Part shown: in pieces, positions 47,330-59,465 of the stretch
Position numbering within the stretch: position 1 is the first letter of the stretch
Layout of the letters: the number at the start of each line of letters is the position of its first letter
Notes under the pieces: model-generated
What the model was told of the DNA's origin: nothing
Database searches by the model: none
The model's input: only the letters and a program-made list of their open reading frames with translations
From: Pseudidiomarina terrestris
GTDB lineage: Bacteria; Pseudomonadota; Gammaproteobacteria; Enterobacterales; Alteromonadaceae
Direction: 5' to 3'
Assembly: GCF_030466405.1 (NCBI RefSeq)
Contig: NZ_JAGGJF010000003.1
Span: 335,326-399,325, forward strand
Length of the DNA stretch: 64,000 nt
Translations under genes and position numbers: made by a program

Positions 47330-48295
47330 TTAGTTTACTGAGTTAAAAAACGTCGCCAAAGCGTCGAGTTGCTCGTTCGCTGACTCGATCGCCACAAACT
47401 GGCGGCGAAATACTGCTGCTGGTTGTTGCTGCTGTAAGTACCAACCAACGTGTTTACGGGCGATGCGAACACCGCTAAATTCGCCGTAGTGTTCATGTAG
47501 TCGTTGTACATGACGAATGACCACTTCGGTGATTTCAGCATTGTCCGGTTTCGCCAATTCCTGCCCGGTCTCCAGAAAATGGGCAATCTCTCTGAACAAC
47601 CACGGATTACCCTGTGCGCCACGGCCTATCATCACCGCATCGGCGCCCGTGTAGTCCAGAACCTGCCGGGCTTTGGCAGGTGAAACAATGTCGCCATTAG
47701 CGACCACCGGTAGCGACACCGCCTGCTTCACGGCGCGGATAGTGTCGTACTCTGCTTCACCTTTATACATACAAGCGCGGGTGCGACCGTGAACAGCTAA
47801 CGATTGAATGCCGGCTTGCTCAGCAAGCTGTGCGATTTCAATCGCGTTACGGTGGTCTGGATCCCAGCCTGTACGGATTTTCAATGTGACGGGAATCTCC
47901 ACCGCAGCCACAACTGCGTGCAAAATTTCTTGCACCAGCTCTGGATACTGCATCAGTGCCGACCCTGCCATTTTCTTATTTACCTTTTTCGCCGGGCAAC
48001 CCATATTGATGTCGATGATTTGTGCGCCGTTTGCAACATTGTGTTGCGCGGCTGCCGCCATCAACTCAGGTTCACACCCAGCGATTTGAACAGCAATAAT
48101 ACCCGGCTCGTTCGCATGCCCCATGCGCTTCTGCGATTTCTCGGTCTGCCAGACACGCGGATTACTCGAGAGCATTTCGGATACAGTCAGGCCCGCCCCC
48201 AACTCCTTACATAGTTGTCGGAAGGGTAGGTCTGTAACGCCTGCCATAGGCGCCAAGATAACTGGATTATCTAACTGATATGGTCCGATCCGCAT
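47330..48295 (-). CDS. dusB: tRNA-dihydrouridine synthase B
   Basis: The 321-residue FMN enzyme reduces uridine in the tRNA D loop. Landmarks are [40 protein letters not shown] with the catalytic Cys, [18 protein letters not shown] and [13 protein letters not shown]. It is the first gene of the dusB-fis operon. The 124-bp gap to prmA should hold its growth-phase promoter; a TAAAAT on the minus strand is seen there, but I could not define the -35. Confidence 0.96.
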   Translation of the reverse strand: MRIGPYQLDNPVILAPMAGVTDLPFRQLCKELGAGLTVSEMLSSNPRVWQTEKSQKRMGHANEPGIIAVQIAGCEPELMAAAAQHNVANGAQIIDINMGCPAKKVNKKMAGSALMQYPELVQEILHAVVAAVEIPVTLKIRTGWDPDHRNAIEIAQLAEQAGIQSLAVHGRTRACMYKGEAEYDTIRAVKQAVSLPVVANGDIVSPAKARQVLDYTGADAVMIGRGAQGNPWLFREIAHFLETGQELAKPDNAEITEVVIRHVQRLHEHYGEFSGVRIARKHVGWYLQQQQPAAVFRRQFVAIESANEQLDALATFFNSVN

Positions 48296-48419
48296 CGGTT
48301 AAAAACTGCTCAACTCAAGGGTCGGAAATTTTAGGGAATTTGGCGGCGAAAGAAAAGGCTGTAATTTGTACAAAAGCCGCCTTTTTTGCACTTTTTACTC
48401 TTGACAATTGTGTGACATT

Positions 48420-49301
48420 CTACTGTTTACGCAGGGCGTGGAGCATGACCCACTCATCTTGCAGGCGCGGCTCGCTAAAGCTGAAGGTCGGCTCATAGGC
48501 CGCTTGTACCTGTTCGATCTGACGTTCCAGTATGCCGGACATGATCAGTTCACCTTGCGGACCGACATAGGCCTGAATGACATCTGCCAGTTCCTGCAGT
48601 GGACCGGCAAGGACATTTGCCATCACCACGTCTGCCGGCAATTCAGGCTGCTGGCTAGGCAGGTAAACTTCAAGCTTATCAGCTACACCGTTGCGCTCGG
48701 CATTCTCGCGGCTGGCAATCAGTGCCTGTTGGTCAATATCGATACCAATGGCGCGTTTCGCACCAAGCAGAAGGGCAGCGATAGCCAAAATACCAGAGCC
48801 ACAACCGAAGTCGACCACGGTTTTACCCGTTAAGTCCTGACCGTCAAGCCAGGTCAGACATAATGCGGTCGTCGGATGGGTACCGGTACCAAAGGCCATA
48901 CCTGGGTCAAGCATGATGTTGACCGCGTCTGGTTCTGGAATTTCCCGCCAGCTGGGGCAGACCCACAACCGTTCGCCAAAGCGGATCGGATGAAAGTTGT
49001 CCATCCACTCACGCTCCCAGTCTTTGTCTTCGAGCTGATCGGTTTTGTAATTAAAGCTGTCGTTGAAATAGCGCGACTTCTGCAAATTAGCCAGTACGGG
49101 TTTGAGATCTGTGGCAGCTGGGAAAAGCCCGGTCACCAGCGTCTCCTGCCAGTACAGCACTTCGCCAAGGGGCGGTTCAAAAATGGGGTTGTCTTGCGCA
49201 TCCCGATAGGTAACCGCCAGTGCGCCGTTGCCTTGCAGCATGTCCCCGACTAAGGGGGCATGCTGCTCAGGCGCAGAGACCGTGAGTTGAATCCAGGGCA
49301 T
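48420..49301 (-). CDS. prmA: Ribosomal protein L11 methyltransferase
   Basis: The 293-residue enzyme trimethylates L11. The SAM site is [20 protein letters not shown], with [17 protein letters not shown] as the acidic loop, and [19 protein letters not shown] is the PrmA signature. It ends the aroQ-accB-accC-prmA series, 5 bp after accC. Confidence 0.96.
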   Translation of the reverse strand: MPWIQLTVSAPEQHAPLVGDMLQGNGALAVTYRDAQDNPIFEPPLGEVLYWQETLVTGLFPAATDLKPVLANLQKSRYFNDSFNYKTDQLEDKDWEREWMDNFHPIRFGERLWVCPSWREIPEPDAVNIMLDPGMAFGTGTHPTTALCLTWLDGQDLTGKTVVDFGCGSGILAIAALLLGAKRAIGIDIDQQALIASRENAERNGVADKLEVYLPSQQPELPADVVMANVLAGPLQELADVIQAYVGPQGELIMSGILERQIEQVQAAYEPTFSFSEPRLQDEWVMLHALRKQ

Positions 49302-49306
49302 GGGCG

Positions 49307-50656
49307 TTAGTGACCACCCATACCAAGTTTCTTCTCCAGATAGTGGATGTTCGTTCCACCATGCTGGAAGTTCTCATCCGCCATAATGTCTTTCTGCAGC
49401 GGCACGTTGGTTTTGATACCTTCAATGATAAGTTCGCTCAACGCATTACGCATGCGCGCAATGGCAACGTCCCGATTCTCACCATAAGTGATGAGTTTGC
49501 CGATCATCGAATCATAATTTGGCGGCACCCGGTAGTCAGCATAGACATGTGAGTCCCAGCGCACCCCTAAACCGCCCGGAGGATGGAAACGGTTGATCAA
49601 GCCAGGTGAGGGTACAAAAGTGTCGGGGTCTTCAGCATTGATACGGCATTCTACCGCATGACCACGAATGACCACGTCTTCTTGTGAGAATGACATCGGG
49701 CGACCCGCTGCGATCCGCAATTGTTCTTTGATCAAGTCAATACCGGTGACCATTTCGGTGACCGGATGTTCGACCTGAATCCGGGTATTCATTTCGATGA
49801 AATAGAACTCACCGTTTTCATACAGGAACTCAAAGGTACCGGCACCGCGGTAACCGATTTCGATACAGGCTCTGGCACAGCGTTCGCCGATAAACTTGCG
49901 CATCTCCGGGGTGATGCCCGGCGCTGGTGCTTCCTCAACAACTTTCTGGTGACGACGCTGCATGGAGCAGTCGCGTTCCCCGAGGTAAACGGCATTGCCC
50001 TGACCGTCAGCCAATACCTGAATTTCGATATGGCGAGGGTTTTCCAGGAACTTCTCCATGTACACCATGGAATTGCCGAATGCGGCACCGGCTTCAGCTT
50101 TGGTGGTGCTGATAGCGCGCACCAGTTCGTCTTCTTTACGAACGACGCGCATACCACGCCCACCACCACCGCCGGCGGCTTTCACGATCACCGGATAACC
50201 AATGCGCTTAGCGACTTTCATGTTGGTCGCTTCATCGTCACCTAAGGGACCGCCTGAGCCAGGTACACAAGGTACACCGGCTTTTTTCATCGCTTCAATG
50301 GCGGAAACTTTGTCGCCCATCAAGCGAATGACATCCGCCGTTGGACCGACAAAAATAAAGCCTGAATTCTCGACCTGCTCTGCAAAATCAGCGTTCTCGG
50401 CTAAAAAGCCATAACCGGGGTGGATAGCCGCGGCATCGGTGATCTCAGCAGCGCTGATGATACGAGGAATGTTTAAATAACTTTCGTTGGCAGGGGCATT
50501 CCCGATACAAATCGATTCGTCAGCCAGCAATACATGCTTGAGGTTACGATCAATAGTGGAGTGCACCGCCACGGTTTTAATACCGAGCTCTTTACACGCA
50601 CGCAATATGCGCAATGCAATTTCGCCACGGTTTGCAATGACAACCTTATCTAACAT
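49307..50656 (-). CDS. accC: Acetyl-CoA carboxylase, biotin carboxylase subunit
   Basis: The 449-residue ATP-grasp enzyme carboxylates biotin on AccB, the first step of fatty acid synthesis. It starts [35 protein letters not shown] is the ATP lid, and [15 protein letters not shown] holds catalytic Glu/Arg/Asn residues. Length equals E. coli AccC. It lies 23 bp after accB. Confidence 0.97.
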   Translation of the reverse strand: MLDKVVIANRGEIALRILRACKELGIKTVAVHSTIDRNLKHVLLADESICIGNAPANESYLNIPRIISAAEITDAAAIHPGYGFLAENADFAEQVENSGFIFVGPTADVIRLMGDKVSAIEAMKKAGVPCVPGSGGPLGDDEATNMKVAKRIGYPVIVKAAGGGGGRGMRVVRKEDELVRAISTTKAEAGAAFGNSMVYMEKFLENPRHIEIQVLADGQGNAVYLGERDCSMQRRHQKVVEEAPAPGITPEMRKFIGERCARACIEIGYRGAGTFEFLYENGEFYFIEMNTRIQVEHPVTEMVTGIDLIKEQLRIAAGRPMSFSQEDVVIRGHAVECRINAEDPDTFVPSPGLINRFHPPGGLGVRWDSHVYADYRVPPNYDSMIGKLITYGENRDVAIARMRNALSELIIEGIKTNVPLQKDIMADENFQHGGTNIHYLEKKLGMGGH

Positions 50657-50679
50657 GATGATATCCCGAATTGATGCAT

Positions 50680-51141
50680 TTACTCGATCACGAATAATGG
50701 CTGATCGAATTCTACTGGTTCGCCGTTTTCAACCAGGATCTGCTTGACCACGCCGCCTTTATCAGCTTCGATTTGGTTCATCATCTTCATTGCTTCAACG
50801 ATGCAAAGGGTTTCACCCGCTTTCACCTGCTGGCCAACGGAGACGAAGTCGCTGGCGCCAGGCGCCGGTGCTGCGTAAAACGTACCTACCATTGGAGAGC
50901 GCACGATGTGGCCGGTAATTTCAGGCTCAGCAGCTTCGGCAGCAGGCGCTGCTGGAGCTGGTGCGGCAGGCGCCGGTGCAGCATGCTGTGGCATTGGTGC
51001 AGCATAGTGCATCGGTGCCGCCATTTGTTGGCTGCCGCCACGATGAATTCGTACTGATTCCTCGCCTTCTGTAATTTCTAATTCGGCGATGCCTGATTCT
51101 TCGACCAGTTCGATCAGCTTTTTAATTTTACGAATATCCAT
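50680..51141 (-). CDS. accB: Acetyl-CoA carboxylase, biotin carboxyl carrier protein
   Basis: The 153-residue protein has an N-terminal domain ([20 protein letters not shown]), an Ala/Pro-rich flexible linker (about residues 41-72) and the C-terminal biotinyl domain. The biotinylated residue is Lys119 in [15 protein letters not shown]. It carries carboxybiotin between AccC and AccAD. It lies between aroQ (29 bp upstream) and accC. Confidence 0.97.
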   Translation of the reverse strand: MDIRKIKKLIELVEESGIAELEITEGEESVRIHRGGSQQMAAPMHYAAPMPQHAAPAPAAPAPAAPAAEAAEPEITGHIVRSPMVGTFYAAPAPGASDFVSVGQQVKAGETLCIVEAMKMMNQIEADKGGVVKQILVENGEPVEFDQPLFVIE

Positions 51142-51170
51142 GATCTGTTATGACCCCATACTAAATTAAG

Positions 51171-51644
51171 TTAGTTAGATTGACGCTGTTGTAAGTTTGA
51201 GACTGCGGCTTGTAAGGCAAGTTCATAACCTTGCGCACCAAAACCACAGATAACGCCAACAGCTAATTCGGCAAGATAAGAGTGACGGCGGAACGCCTCG
51301 CGTGCATGAATATTAGACAGATGCACTTCAATAAACGGGAGGTTCACGCCAGCTAATGCATCGCGCAGCGCAATACTGGTATGGGTAAAAGCTGCGGGAT
51401 TAATAATAATAAAATCAACTTTGCTGCCTGCAGCTTCGTGGATCCATTCCAGCAATTCATGCTCGGCGTTGGACTGTCTGCAATCAAGCGTAACACCCAC
51501 CGCTTCTGCGTGGTGGCGCAGTCGGCCTTCAATGTGTGAAAGGGTCTCTGAACCATAAAGCTCTGGTTCACGCTGACCAAGCAGGTTCAGGTTAGGCCCG
51601 TTTAACAGCAATATTCTGTAGGTATCTTTTGTATTTTCTGCCAT
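51171..51644 (-). CDS. aroQ: Type II 3-dehydroquinate dehydratase
   Basis: The 157-residue enzyme of the shikimate pathway dehydrates 3-dehydroquinate. It has the [21 protein letters not shown] start with the catalytic Tyr, [17 protein letters not shown], and [19 protein letters not shown] with the catalytic His. It is the first gene of the aroQ-accBC operon, a common pairing in proteobacteria. A TATAAT (51736-51741, minus strand) 92 bp upstream may be its -10. Confidence 0.95.
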   Translation of the reverse strand: MAENTKDTYRILLLNGPNLNLLGQREPELYGSETLSHIEGRLRHHAEAVGVTLDCRQSNAEHELLEWIHEAAGSKVDFIIINPAAFTHTSIALRDALAGVNLPFIEVHLSNIHAREAFRRHSYLAELAVGVICGFGAQGYELALQAAVSNLQQRQSN

Positions 51645-51789
51645 TTTTGCTGCGATCTGTTGCGAAGTTGTCTGGTTGTTGAAAAAGTAGGAGATCTTCT
51701 GCGGATCAGCAACTTTTTTCTACTGGTAACTTGGCATTATAGTGAATCTAAGTGAAAACGCAGCAAAATACTGGTCTTATCACCGAAGA

Positions 51790-53619
51790 TCACGGCAACT
51801 CTTGAGCTTTCTCAAGCTCTTGCAGATGGTTCAGGAAGTCTTGCGCATCTAAATAGCCGGCAATCCGTGCTCCTTGTAACAGTTCACCATTGCGAAAGAA
51901 CAGTATTGTGGGCAGGCCAAGTACCCGGTAACGCTGCAAAATTGCGTTATTATCTGCTGAGTTCGCTGTCACATCGGCTTGCAGCAAGATGGCATCGGCG
52001 AGTGCGTTCTGCACCTGGGGATTACTAAAGGTATAGCGCTCGAATTCTTTACAGGCGACACACCAGTCGGCATAAAGGTCGAGCATCACCAGCTGGTCTT
52101 CGCTGGCGCTGCTCACCTGTTGCTCAATAGTTGCGGCTGAGTCGACGCTGATAAAGGGTAACCGCTGGTGCTCCCCTTGCGGCCACCAGAGCACCAGCAG
52201 CCAGGCGGCAAGCACCAGCCACAGTGAACTTAGGGTAATACCAGCCAAGCCGTCACTGTCGCGCACTGTGCTCACGATCAGAAAGAGCGCACTCAGAGAA
52301 ATGAACACGACCCATAGCCAGTCAGCAAGGTGCAGTGGCAGAAGACGTTCAATGAAGAGTACCGCCACCGCAAGCAAAATGATGCCAAAGGCGCGTTTGA
52401 TGATGGTCATCCAGGCCCCCGCTTTAGGCAAGAGTTTGCCACCTGTGGTGCCGAACAGAATCAAGGGGATCCCCATGCCTATACTTAGCGCATACAGGAC
52501 ACTGGCGCCGACGACATAATCACCCGTCTGGGCAATAAACAGCAGTGCTCCCGACAGCGGCGCTGTGGTACACGGTGACGCGATTAAGCCGGACAGCGCG
52601 CCCATCACGAAGACACTGCGATGCGCTCCACCGCGCTGACGTTGACTGATTTGGTTCAGATAGTTTTGCCAGCTGCCGGGCAGTTGCAGGGTGTACACAC
52701 CGAGCATGCTAAGCGCCAAGGCGACAAAAAGCACCGCCAGTACAATGAGTACCAGTGGATGCTGCAGCATTGCCTGAAAGCGCAGGCCAGCGAAGGCAAC
52801 CACCACCCCGAGCAAAGAATAGGTAACCGCCATACCCTGTACATAGGCGAAGGATAAAGTGAACGCCCGGCGAGTAGAAAGCCGCTTTTGTGGGCCCATA
52901 ATGATGGTCGACAGAATCGGATACATGGGCAGGACACAGGGCGTGAACGCAAGTCCAAGTCCGGCAAGCAGGAACAGGCCCAGCAGCCAAAGCAGGGGTT
53001 GCTCATTTAACTCATTGAATAGTCCGGAGGTGCTAAATTCCTGGCTATTGGCAGCCACTTGTTCAACGTTAATCGCGACAGCATCAGCGGTTTGCGAGGT
53101 CGCATCAGGAATCGCGCGTTCAACCGAGTCGGTGACTGCTGACAAGGGCAAGGTTTTACTGGTCGGCGGATAGCACAGGCCAGCATCAGCGCAGCCCTGA
53201 TAAGTAACAGTGAAGGACTCCGCAGAGGTATTGGCCAATACCAGTGGTAGTGTGAGTTGCTGTCGGTAAATGATCGACTCACCGAAAAATTCATCATAAT
53301 GAGACTCGCCCGCTGGATAGTCGACCGGCTGTGCTAGGGGCACCTGCTGATCAAAGCTAAAGCGGTGTTGATACAGGTAGTAGCCGTCAGCAATAGTAAA
53401 TTGCAGGATCAGGCGCTTACCATCCTGGCGAAAATCAAATTGAAAGGCCTCATCAACGGGCAAAAACTGGGATTGGGCAAAAGGGTCTGAGCTATCGTTG
53501 GCAAAGTCCTGTGCAGCGGCGCTCTTTGGCGCGGCCGTCAAACTCAAAGCAAGCAGCGTGAATAACGCGAAAGCAGAAAAACGAGCGGTAGAAATAAGCG
53601 CTATCCAGCTGTGCGACAT
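51790..53619 (-). CDS. dsbD: Thiol:disulfide interchange protein DsbD
   Basis: The 609-residue protein passes electrons from cytoplasmic thioredoxin to periplasmic DsbC/CcmG. It has a signal peptide, an N-terminal DsbD-alpha domain (YQGCADAGLCYPP), a membrane domain of about eight helices with the conserved TPCVLPMYPI and SPCTTAPL cysteines, and a C-terminal thioredoxin fold (DLYADWCVACKEFE). The ATG at 53619 overlaps the cutA stop (TGATG), so it is preferred over the frame start at 53643. Confidence 0.95.
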   Translation of the reverse strand: MSHSWIALISTARFSAFALFTLLALSLTAAPKSAAAQDFANDSSDPFAQSQFLPVDEAFQFDFRQDGKRLILQFTIADGYYLYQHRFSFDQQVPLAQPVDYPAGESHYDEFFGESIIYRQQLTLPLVLANTSAESFTVTYQGCADAGLCYPPTSKTLPLSAVTDSVERAIPDATSQTADAVAINVEQVAANSQEFSTSGLFNELNEQPLLWLLGLFLLAGLGLAFTPCVLPMYPILSTIIMGPQKRLSTRRAFTLSFAYVQGMAVTYSLLGVVVAFAGLRFQAMLQHPLVLIVLAVLFVALALSMLGVYTLQLPGSWQNYLNQISQRQRGGAHRSVFVMGALSGLIASPCTTAPLSGALLFIAQTGDYVVGASVLYALSIGMGIPLILFGTTGGKLLPKAGAWMTIIKRAFGIILLAVAVLFIERLLPLHLADWLWVVFISLSALFLIVSTVRDSDGLAGITLSSLWLVLAAWLLVLWWPQGEHQRLPFISVDSAATIEQQVSSASEDQLVMLDLYADWCVACKEFERYTFSNPQVQNALADAILLQADVTANSADNNAILQRYRVLGLPTILFFRNGELLQGARIAGYLDAQDFLNHLQELEKAQELP

Positions 53620-53939
53620 CAGGTTATTACCTCTTTTAACCAACTTAAGTACGCTTCGCTACCTGCAGTGACAGGTAACGCAATAAGTTCTGCAACATCA
53701 TAAGGATGTGCTGCTTCGACCATAGCAATGAGCGCCTCGAGGTGCTGCTGCGATGTTTTTATCGCTAACATCACTTCTTCATCACTGTGTAAATGATCGT
53801 CCCACCAGTAGATTGACGTAGAAGGAGCGCCAATATTAACACAGGCTGCCAGGCGTGCCCGCAAAACCTTTTCTGCAATAGCTTTCGCCGTGCCCTTATC
53901 GGGACAGCTGCATAAGACAACTTGAAAGGATGTAGTCAT
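53619..53939 (-). CDS. cutA: Divalent-cation tolerance protein CutA
   Basis: The 106-residue trimeric protein has FQVVLCSCPDKGTAKAIAEK, then ASIYWWDD-type STSIYWWDDHLHSDEE and HPYDVAELIALPV, all CutA signatures. It is linked to copper tolerance in E. coli, with an unclear mechanism. The ATG at 53939 follows AAGGAAT; the longer frame to 54032 runs into the groE promoter region. It is translationally coupled to dsbD, as in E. coli. Confidence 0.93.
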   Translation of the reverse strand: MTTSFQVVLCSCPDKGTAKAIAEKVLRARLAACVNIGAPSTSIYWWDDHLHSDEEVMLAIKTSQQHLEALIAMVEAAHPYDVAELIALPVTAGSEAYLSWLKEVIT

Positions 53940-53994
53940 AACGATTCCTTTATTCTTTTTTGCTTGGAAATCGGAAAAAAATTTTGTCTCAAGC

Positions 53995-54023
53995 CTTGTG
54001 TTCCGACTTGTGCCCCCCCATAA
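53995..54023 (+). promoter_or_regulatory. Probable sigma-32 heat-shock promoter of groESL
   Basis: CTTGTG (53995-54000), a 15-bp spacer, and CCCCATAA (54016-54023) resemble the heat-shock consensus (CTTGAA, CCCCATNT). groES starts 87 bp downstream. No CIRCE element was seen. Confidence 0.6.
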
Positions 54024-54109
54024 CTGTGGCACGAACTTTTTAACAGCCCTTGGGATGAATCACAAGGGTAAGTTATCCATCCACAACCTAGGTGTAGGAG
54101 TTATCACAG

Positions 54110-56076
<1,967 letters not shown>

Positions 56077-56103
56077 GCCCCCGCTTGATCTAGCGTTAAC
56101 ACG

Positions 56104-56138
56104 AAAACCTCGGCAGTTTTAAATTGCCGAGGTTTTTT
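56104..56138 (+). terminator. Terminator of groESL
   Basis: A 12-bp perfect stem (AAAACCTCGGCA and TGCCGAGGTTTT) with a 9-nt loop, then a T run, begins 28 bp after groEL. Confidence 0.92.
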
Positions 56139-56353
56139 ATTGTCTGAACTTTGGGTGCTAGTGCTGACTTGAAAGGGGGTGTTGAATCTCGCCAAAATAG
56201 TGTTAAAAGCACTAATGAGCATAGTTTTTGTCCCGACCCAAAGAGTAAGCCTGTCATTAAATTATTGATTTAACATGATTAAATATTGTTGGCACTAGAA
56301 TTGCTTTAGTTTTTGCAACCACTATTCGTGTAACCAAGAACCAAGGATTAATC

Positions 56354-57151
56354 ATGAAAACTCTTATCGCAGCTGCGTTACTTCTTTCAACCACCAGTGC
56401 TTATGCACATAACTCATGCAACGCTGAAGTTGAGGGCGGACTTAAAATACAACAAGATTCGATTCAGTTTTTTGACCAAAAAGAAGCCTTGTTATATGAA
56501 ATAAAGAACGACAAAAGCCTCTGGATAGATGGTAGTGCGGTACAACTTAGCCCAGCTCAACAGGCAGTCGTTACCGAATATTCAGCGCGGATTCATAACG
56601 TTGTTCCAGAAGTGAAAATGGTCGTTATTGAAGGTTTAAATTTAGCATCTGATGGCTTCAATATGGCGTTTAATGAGTTGCTAGGGGAAGGGAATACGGC
56701 CGCGGACGATTTGAATGAAAAACTAGCGACGATTCGCGCCGAAGTTGATGCCAAGTTTGCTAGCGACCAAGTTATTTACGTAAACCATAACGGCATCGAA
56801 GGCGATAACTTTTTGGGTAAAGAATTTGAGCAAGAACTTCAAGCTGCAGTCGAAGACACGGTGCAAAAAGCAATCGGTAGTATCCTCGTTGCAGTGGGCA
56901 AAGAAATGATATTTTCCGGTGGTGATAGCCAGGCATTTGAGAAACGTATGGAATCTTTTGGTGCTAAAGTTGAACAGGAAATGGAGTCGCGCGCTGAGCT
57001 GATTGAGGCAAAAGCTGATCAATTGTGTCAGTCATTTGCTCAAATCGACAATCTTGAAGAAGCATTAAAAGAACAAGTACAAGATGTGAGTCGCTTTGAC
57101 TTATTTTCAGTCACAGTCAAGCAAGATTCGCATCACGATGACCAAGCATAA
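56354..57151 (+). CDS. DUF2884 (YggN-like) secreted protein
   Basis: The 265-residue product has a signal peptide (MKTLIAAALLLSTTSAYAHN). Mature family blocks are LYEIKNDKSLWIDGSAVQLS, VPEVKMVVIEGLNLASDGFN, and a C-terminal helical part with two cysteines. The YggN/DUF2884 family is periplasmic and of unknown function. It has its own upstream region of about 215 bp after the groEL terminator, in which I saw nothing else. Confidence 0.82.
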   Translation: MKTLIAAALLLSTTSAYAHNSCNAEVEGGLKIQQDSIQFFDQKEALLYEIKNDKSLWIDGSAVQLSPAQQAVVTEYSARIHNVVPEVKMVVIEGLNLASDGFNMAFNELLGEGNTAADDLNEKLATIRAEVDAKFASDQVIYVNHNGIEGDNFLGKEFEQELQAAVEDTVQKAIGSILVAVGKEMIFSGGDSQAFEKRMESFGAKVEQEMESRAELIEAKADQLCQSFAQIDNLEEALKEQVQDVSRFDLFSVTVKQDSHHDDQA

Positions 57152-57240
57152 GTCGCGACGGATAGCTTTCTTTATTCATATTGTCACAACTAAAGCGTTG
57201 CGTGCATCTTATAGTAGAAGCAGGAATTAGGAGGTGCATG

Positions 57241-57753
57241 ATGAAAAACTTTAATCGAATCACAACTGCATTAGTTGCGACTCTGCTGACGACGTCAGCT
57301 TTTGCTGCCGAAGTGAAAGTGAAGTGGGAAGGCGTTGATGATTACCGTGATATTGAAGCGGTGAGTGACATTCAGGAACGCTTTGAGAAACGAGTGATGG
57401 AGCGCCTGACAGCGCACTGGCAGGACCTTGGTGAGAAGCTGCCAGAGGATCATAAGTTGGCGATTACCATGACCGACTTGGATCTTGCTGGTCGCATCGA
57501 ACCGACTTATGGTGTCGGCGGTAGTGGGCATGTAAGGGTTCTTGACAGCTTGTCGTTCCCCACCATGAGTTTTTCGTATAGCTACACTGATGCCAATGGT
57601 GAGGTGATTTCCTCGAATGAGGATGTGCGCCTTAAGGACTTAGGTGATGGTTCATCGACCCTGCGTAGCATACACGGTACCAGTAACGATAACCTGTATC
57701 GCGAAAAACGCCTGATGACCGAGTGGGTGCAACGGCAGTTTGATGTTCGCTAA
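57241..57753 (+). CDS. DUF3016 family secreted protein
   Basis: The 170-residue protein has a signal peptide (ITTALVATLLTTSAFAA). DUF3016 blocks follow: VKWEGVDDYRDIEAVSDIQE, DHKLAITMTDLDLAGRIEP, and MSFSYSYTDANGEVI. Tandem ATGs (57238, 57241) follow AGGAGG; the second has the better spacing. Its stop abuts the convergent epmB stop with no gap. The function is unknown; it is probably periplasmic. Confidence 0.82.
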   Translation: MKNFNRITTALVATLLTTSAFAAEVKVKWEGVDDYRDIEAVSDIQERFEKRVMERLTAHWQDLGEKLPEDHKLAITMTDLDLAGRIEPTYGVGGSGHVRVLDSLSFPTMSFSYSYTDANGEVISSNEDVRLKDLGDGSSTLRSIHGTSNDNLYREKRLMTEWVQRQFDVR

Positions 57754-58767
57754 TTAAACCAGGGTCAGTTCCAGTGGTGTTTTGCTTGGCTCGCCTGCGA
57801 TTTCACGGACCAGCCGCGGCACCAGGAAACCTGGTAACAATGCACGCAGTTGCGCTGCAATTGCGCAGGCATGGGCGTCAGTCACGGCAAAGTGGCTGGC
57901 GCCTTTTACTTTGTCGAGTTGGTGCAGATAGTACGGCAGCACGCGCGCAGCAAATAAGCGTTCACTCAGTTCTGCCAGAGTTGCGGCATCATCATTGATG
58001 TCGCGCAACAACACACTCTGATTGAGCACGGTAATGCCAGCATTCACCCAGGCCTGTAAACGTTCCTGCAGCTGCGGGGCGATTTCCCTCGGGTGGTTGG
58101 CATGAATCACCAAAATCGCTTGCAGGCGACTAGCGGCCAGTCGTTGCGCCAACGCATCAGTTAAGCGTTCGGGCAGCACTACGGGTAAGCGTGAATGGAT
58201 ACGTATGCGTAGCAACTGCGGTAGCTGCTCCAGCTCGTCCAGCAATCGGGTGAACTGCTCATCCGTTGCCAGCAGTGGGTCACCGCCGCTGACGATGACT
58301 TCATTAATGGCAGCGTCCTGACGAATGTAGTTAATGAGTTCCGCCCGTTGCTGTGGACCGAAATGATGATCGGCATAGGGAAAATGACGGCGAAAGCAAT
58401 AGCGACAATTAATTGCGCAGCCGCCACGCAAGATGACCAGAACACGCGAACGATACTTGTGCAGCAGACCTGGCTGTGAACTCTGCTGCTCAGCCAGAGG
58501 GTCGGTGGTAAAACCGGCAGCCTCTTTATATTCATCCTGGTGTGGCATGACCTGCCGCAGCAAAGGGTCATCGCAATCTCCCGGCGTCATTAAGCTCACG
58601 AAATGGCGGGTAACTTGCAACGGAAAGAGTTCCCGTGCCGGGCTATGTGCAGCCACCCAATCCGCAGGCAGGCTTAGTGTTTCCGCAAGTTGTCTGGGGT
58701 CGCGAATCGACTGGGCAAGCGCCTGTTGCCAGGCCGGGCGAACCGCAATGGAAGCTGTGTCAGTCAC
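57754..58767 (-). CDS. epmB: EF-P beta-lysylation protein EpmB (lysine 2,3-aminomutase-like)
   Basis: The 337-residue radical-SAM enzyme converts L-lysine to (R)-beta-lysine for EF-P. The 4Fe-4S motif is GGCAINCRYCFRRHF (CxxxCxxC), followed by EVIVSGGDPLLATDEQF. The C-terminus contains the dimer/PLP region. It is divergent from efp with a 111-bp gap, the standard arrangement, and the whole modification set is here. Confidence 0.95.
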   Translation of the reverse strand: MTDTASIAVRPAWQQALAQSIRDPRQLAETLSLPADWVAAHSPARELFPLQVTRHFVSLMTPGDCDDPLLRQVMPHQDEYKEAAGFTTDPLAEQQSSQPGLLHKYRSRVLVILRGGCAINCRYCFRRHFPYADHHFGPQQRAELINYIRQDAAINEVIVSGGDPLLATDEQFTRLLDELEQLPQLLRIRIHSRLPVVLPERLTDALAQRLAASRLQAILVIHANHPREIAPQLQERLQAWVNAGITVLNQSVLLRDINDDAATLAELSERLFAARVLPYYLHQLDKVKGASHFAVTDAHACAIAAQLRALLPGFLVPRLVREIAGEPSKTPLELTLV

Positions 58768-58878
58768 AAAGCACTCTTAAAATTCGTTAGTTAGACGTAT
58801 TATTTTACCTGAAAATAAAGTTGTTATGGTTTATTATTGCGCGCGAAATCGCTAAACCTGTTGGATGAAGAGGAAACT

Positions 58879-59448
58879 ATGGCGAACTACAGCACGAACG
58901 AATTCAAGGCTGGATTGAAGATTATGCAAGATGGCGAGCCTTGTGCCATCGTGGAAAACGAAATGGTTAAGCCCGGCAAAGGTCAGGCATTTAACCGAGT
59001 GAGAATCCGCAAGTTGATTAGCGGCAAAGTTGTCGAGAAGACGTTCAAATCTGGTGACAGCGTTGAAGGTGCCGATGTTATCGATGTCGATCTTGCCTAC
59101 CTTTATAATGATGGTGAGTTCTGGCATTTCATGAACAATGAAACCTTCGAGCAAATCGCTGCAGACGAAAAAGCTGTCGGCGATGCAGTGAAATGGTTGG
59201 TGGAGCAGGACGTTTGTACGCTAACGTTATGGAACGGCAACCCGATTTCAGTCGCACCACCTAATTTTGTCGAGCTGGAAATCACAGAAACAGATCCCGG
59301 CTTAAAAGGTGACACTGCTGGTACTGGAGGTAAACCTGCGACTCTGACTACTGGCGCAGTTGTGCGCGTACCATTGTTTGTGCAGATCGGTGAAGTGATA
59401 AAAGTCGATACACGCAGCGGTGAGTACGTTTCGCGCGTACAGAAATAG
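58879..59448 (+). CDS. efp: Elongation factor P
   Basis: The 189-residue, three-domain translation factor relieves ribosome stalling at polyproline. The modified residue is Lys34 in [13 protein letters not shown], identical in position to E. coli EF-P. The ATG at 58879 has GAGGAAA upstream, and the frame from 58837 is not needed. epmA follows after 17 bp. Confidence 0.97.
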   Translation: MANYSTNEFKAGLKIMQDGEPCAIVENEMVKPGKGQAFNRVRIRKLISGKVVEKTFKSGDSVEGADVIDVDLAYLYNDGEFWHFMNNETFEQIAADEKAVGDAVKWLVEQDVCTLTLWNGNPISVAPPNFVELEITETDPGLKGDTAGTGGKPATLTTGAVVRVPLFVQIGEVIKVDTRSGEYVSRVQK

Positions 59449-59465
59449 TAGCGTTAAGCTAAGTG

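Noticed and set aside
48345..48400. Possible terminator between prmA and dusB
   Set aside because: The stem is imperfect and the T run on the minus strand is weak.
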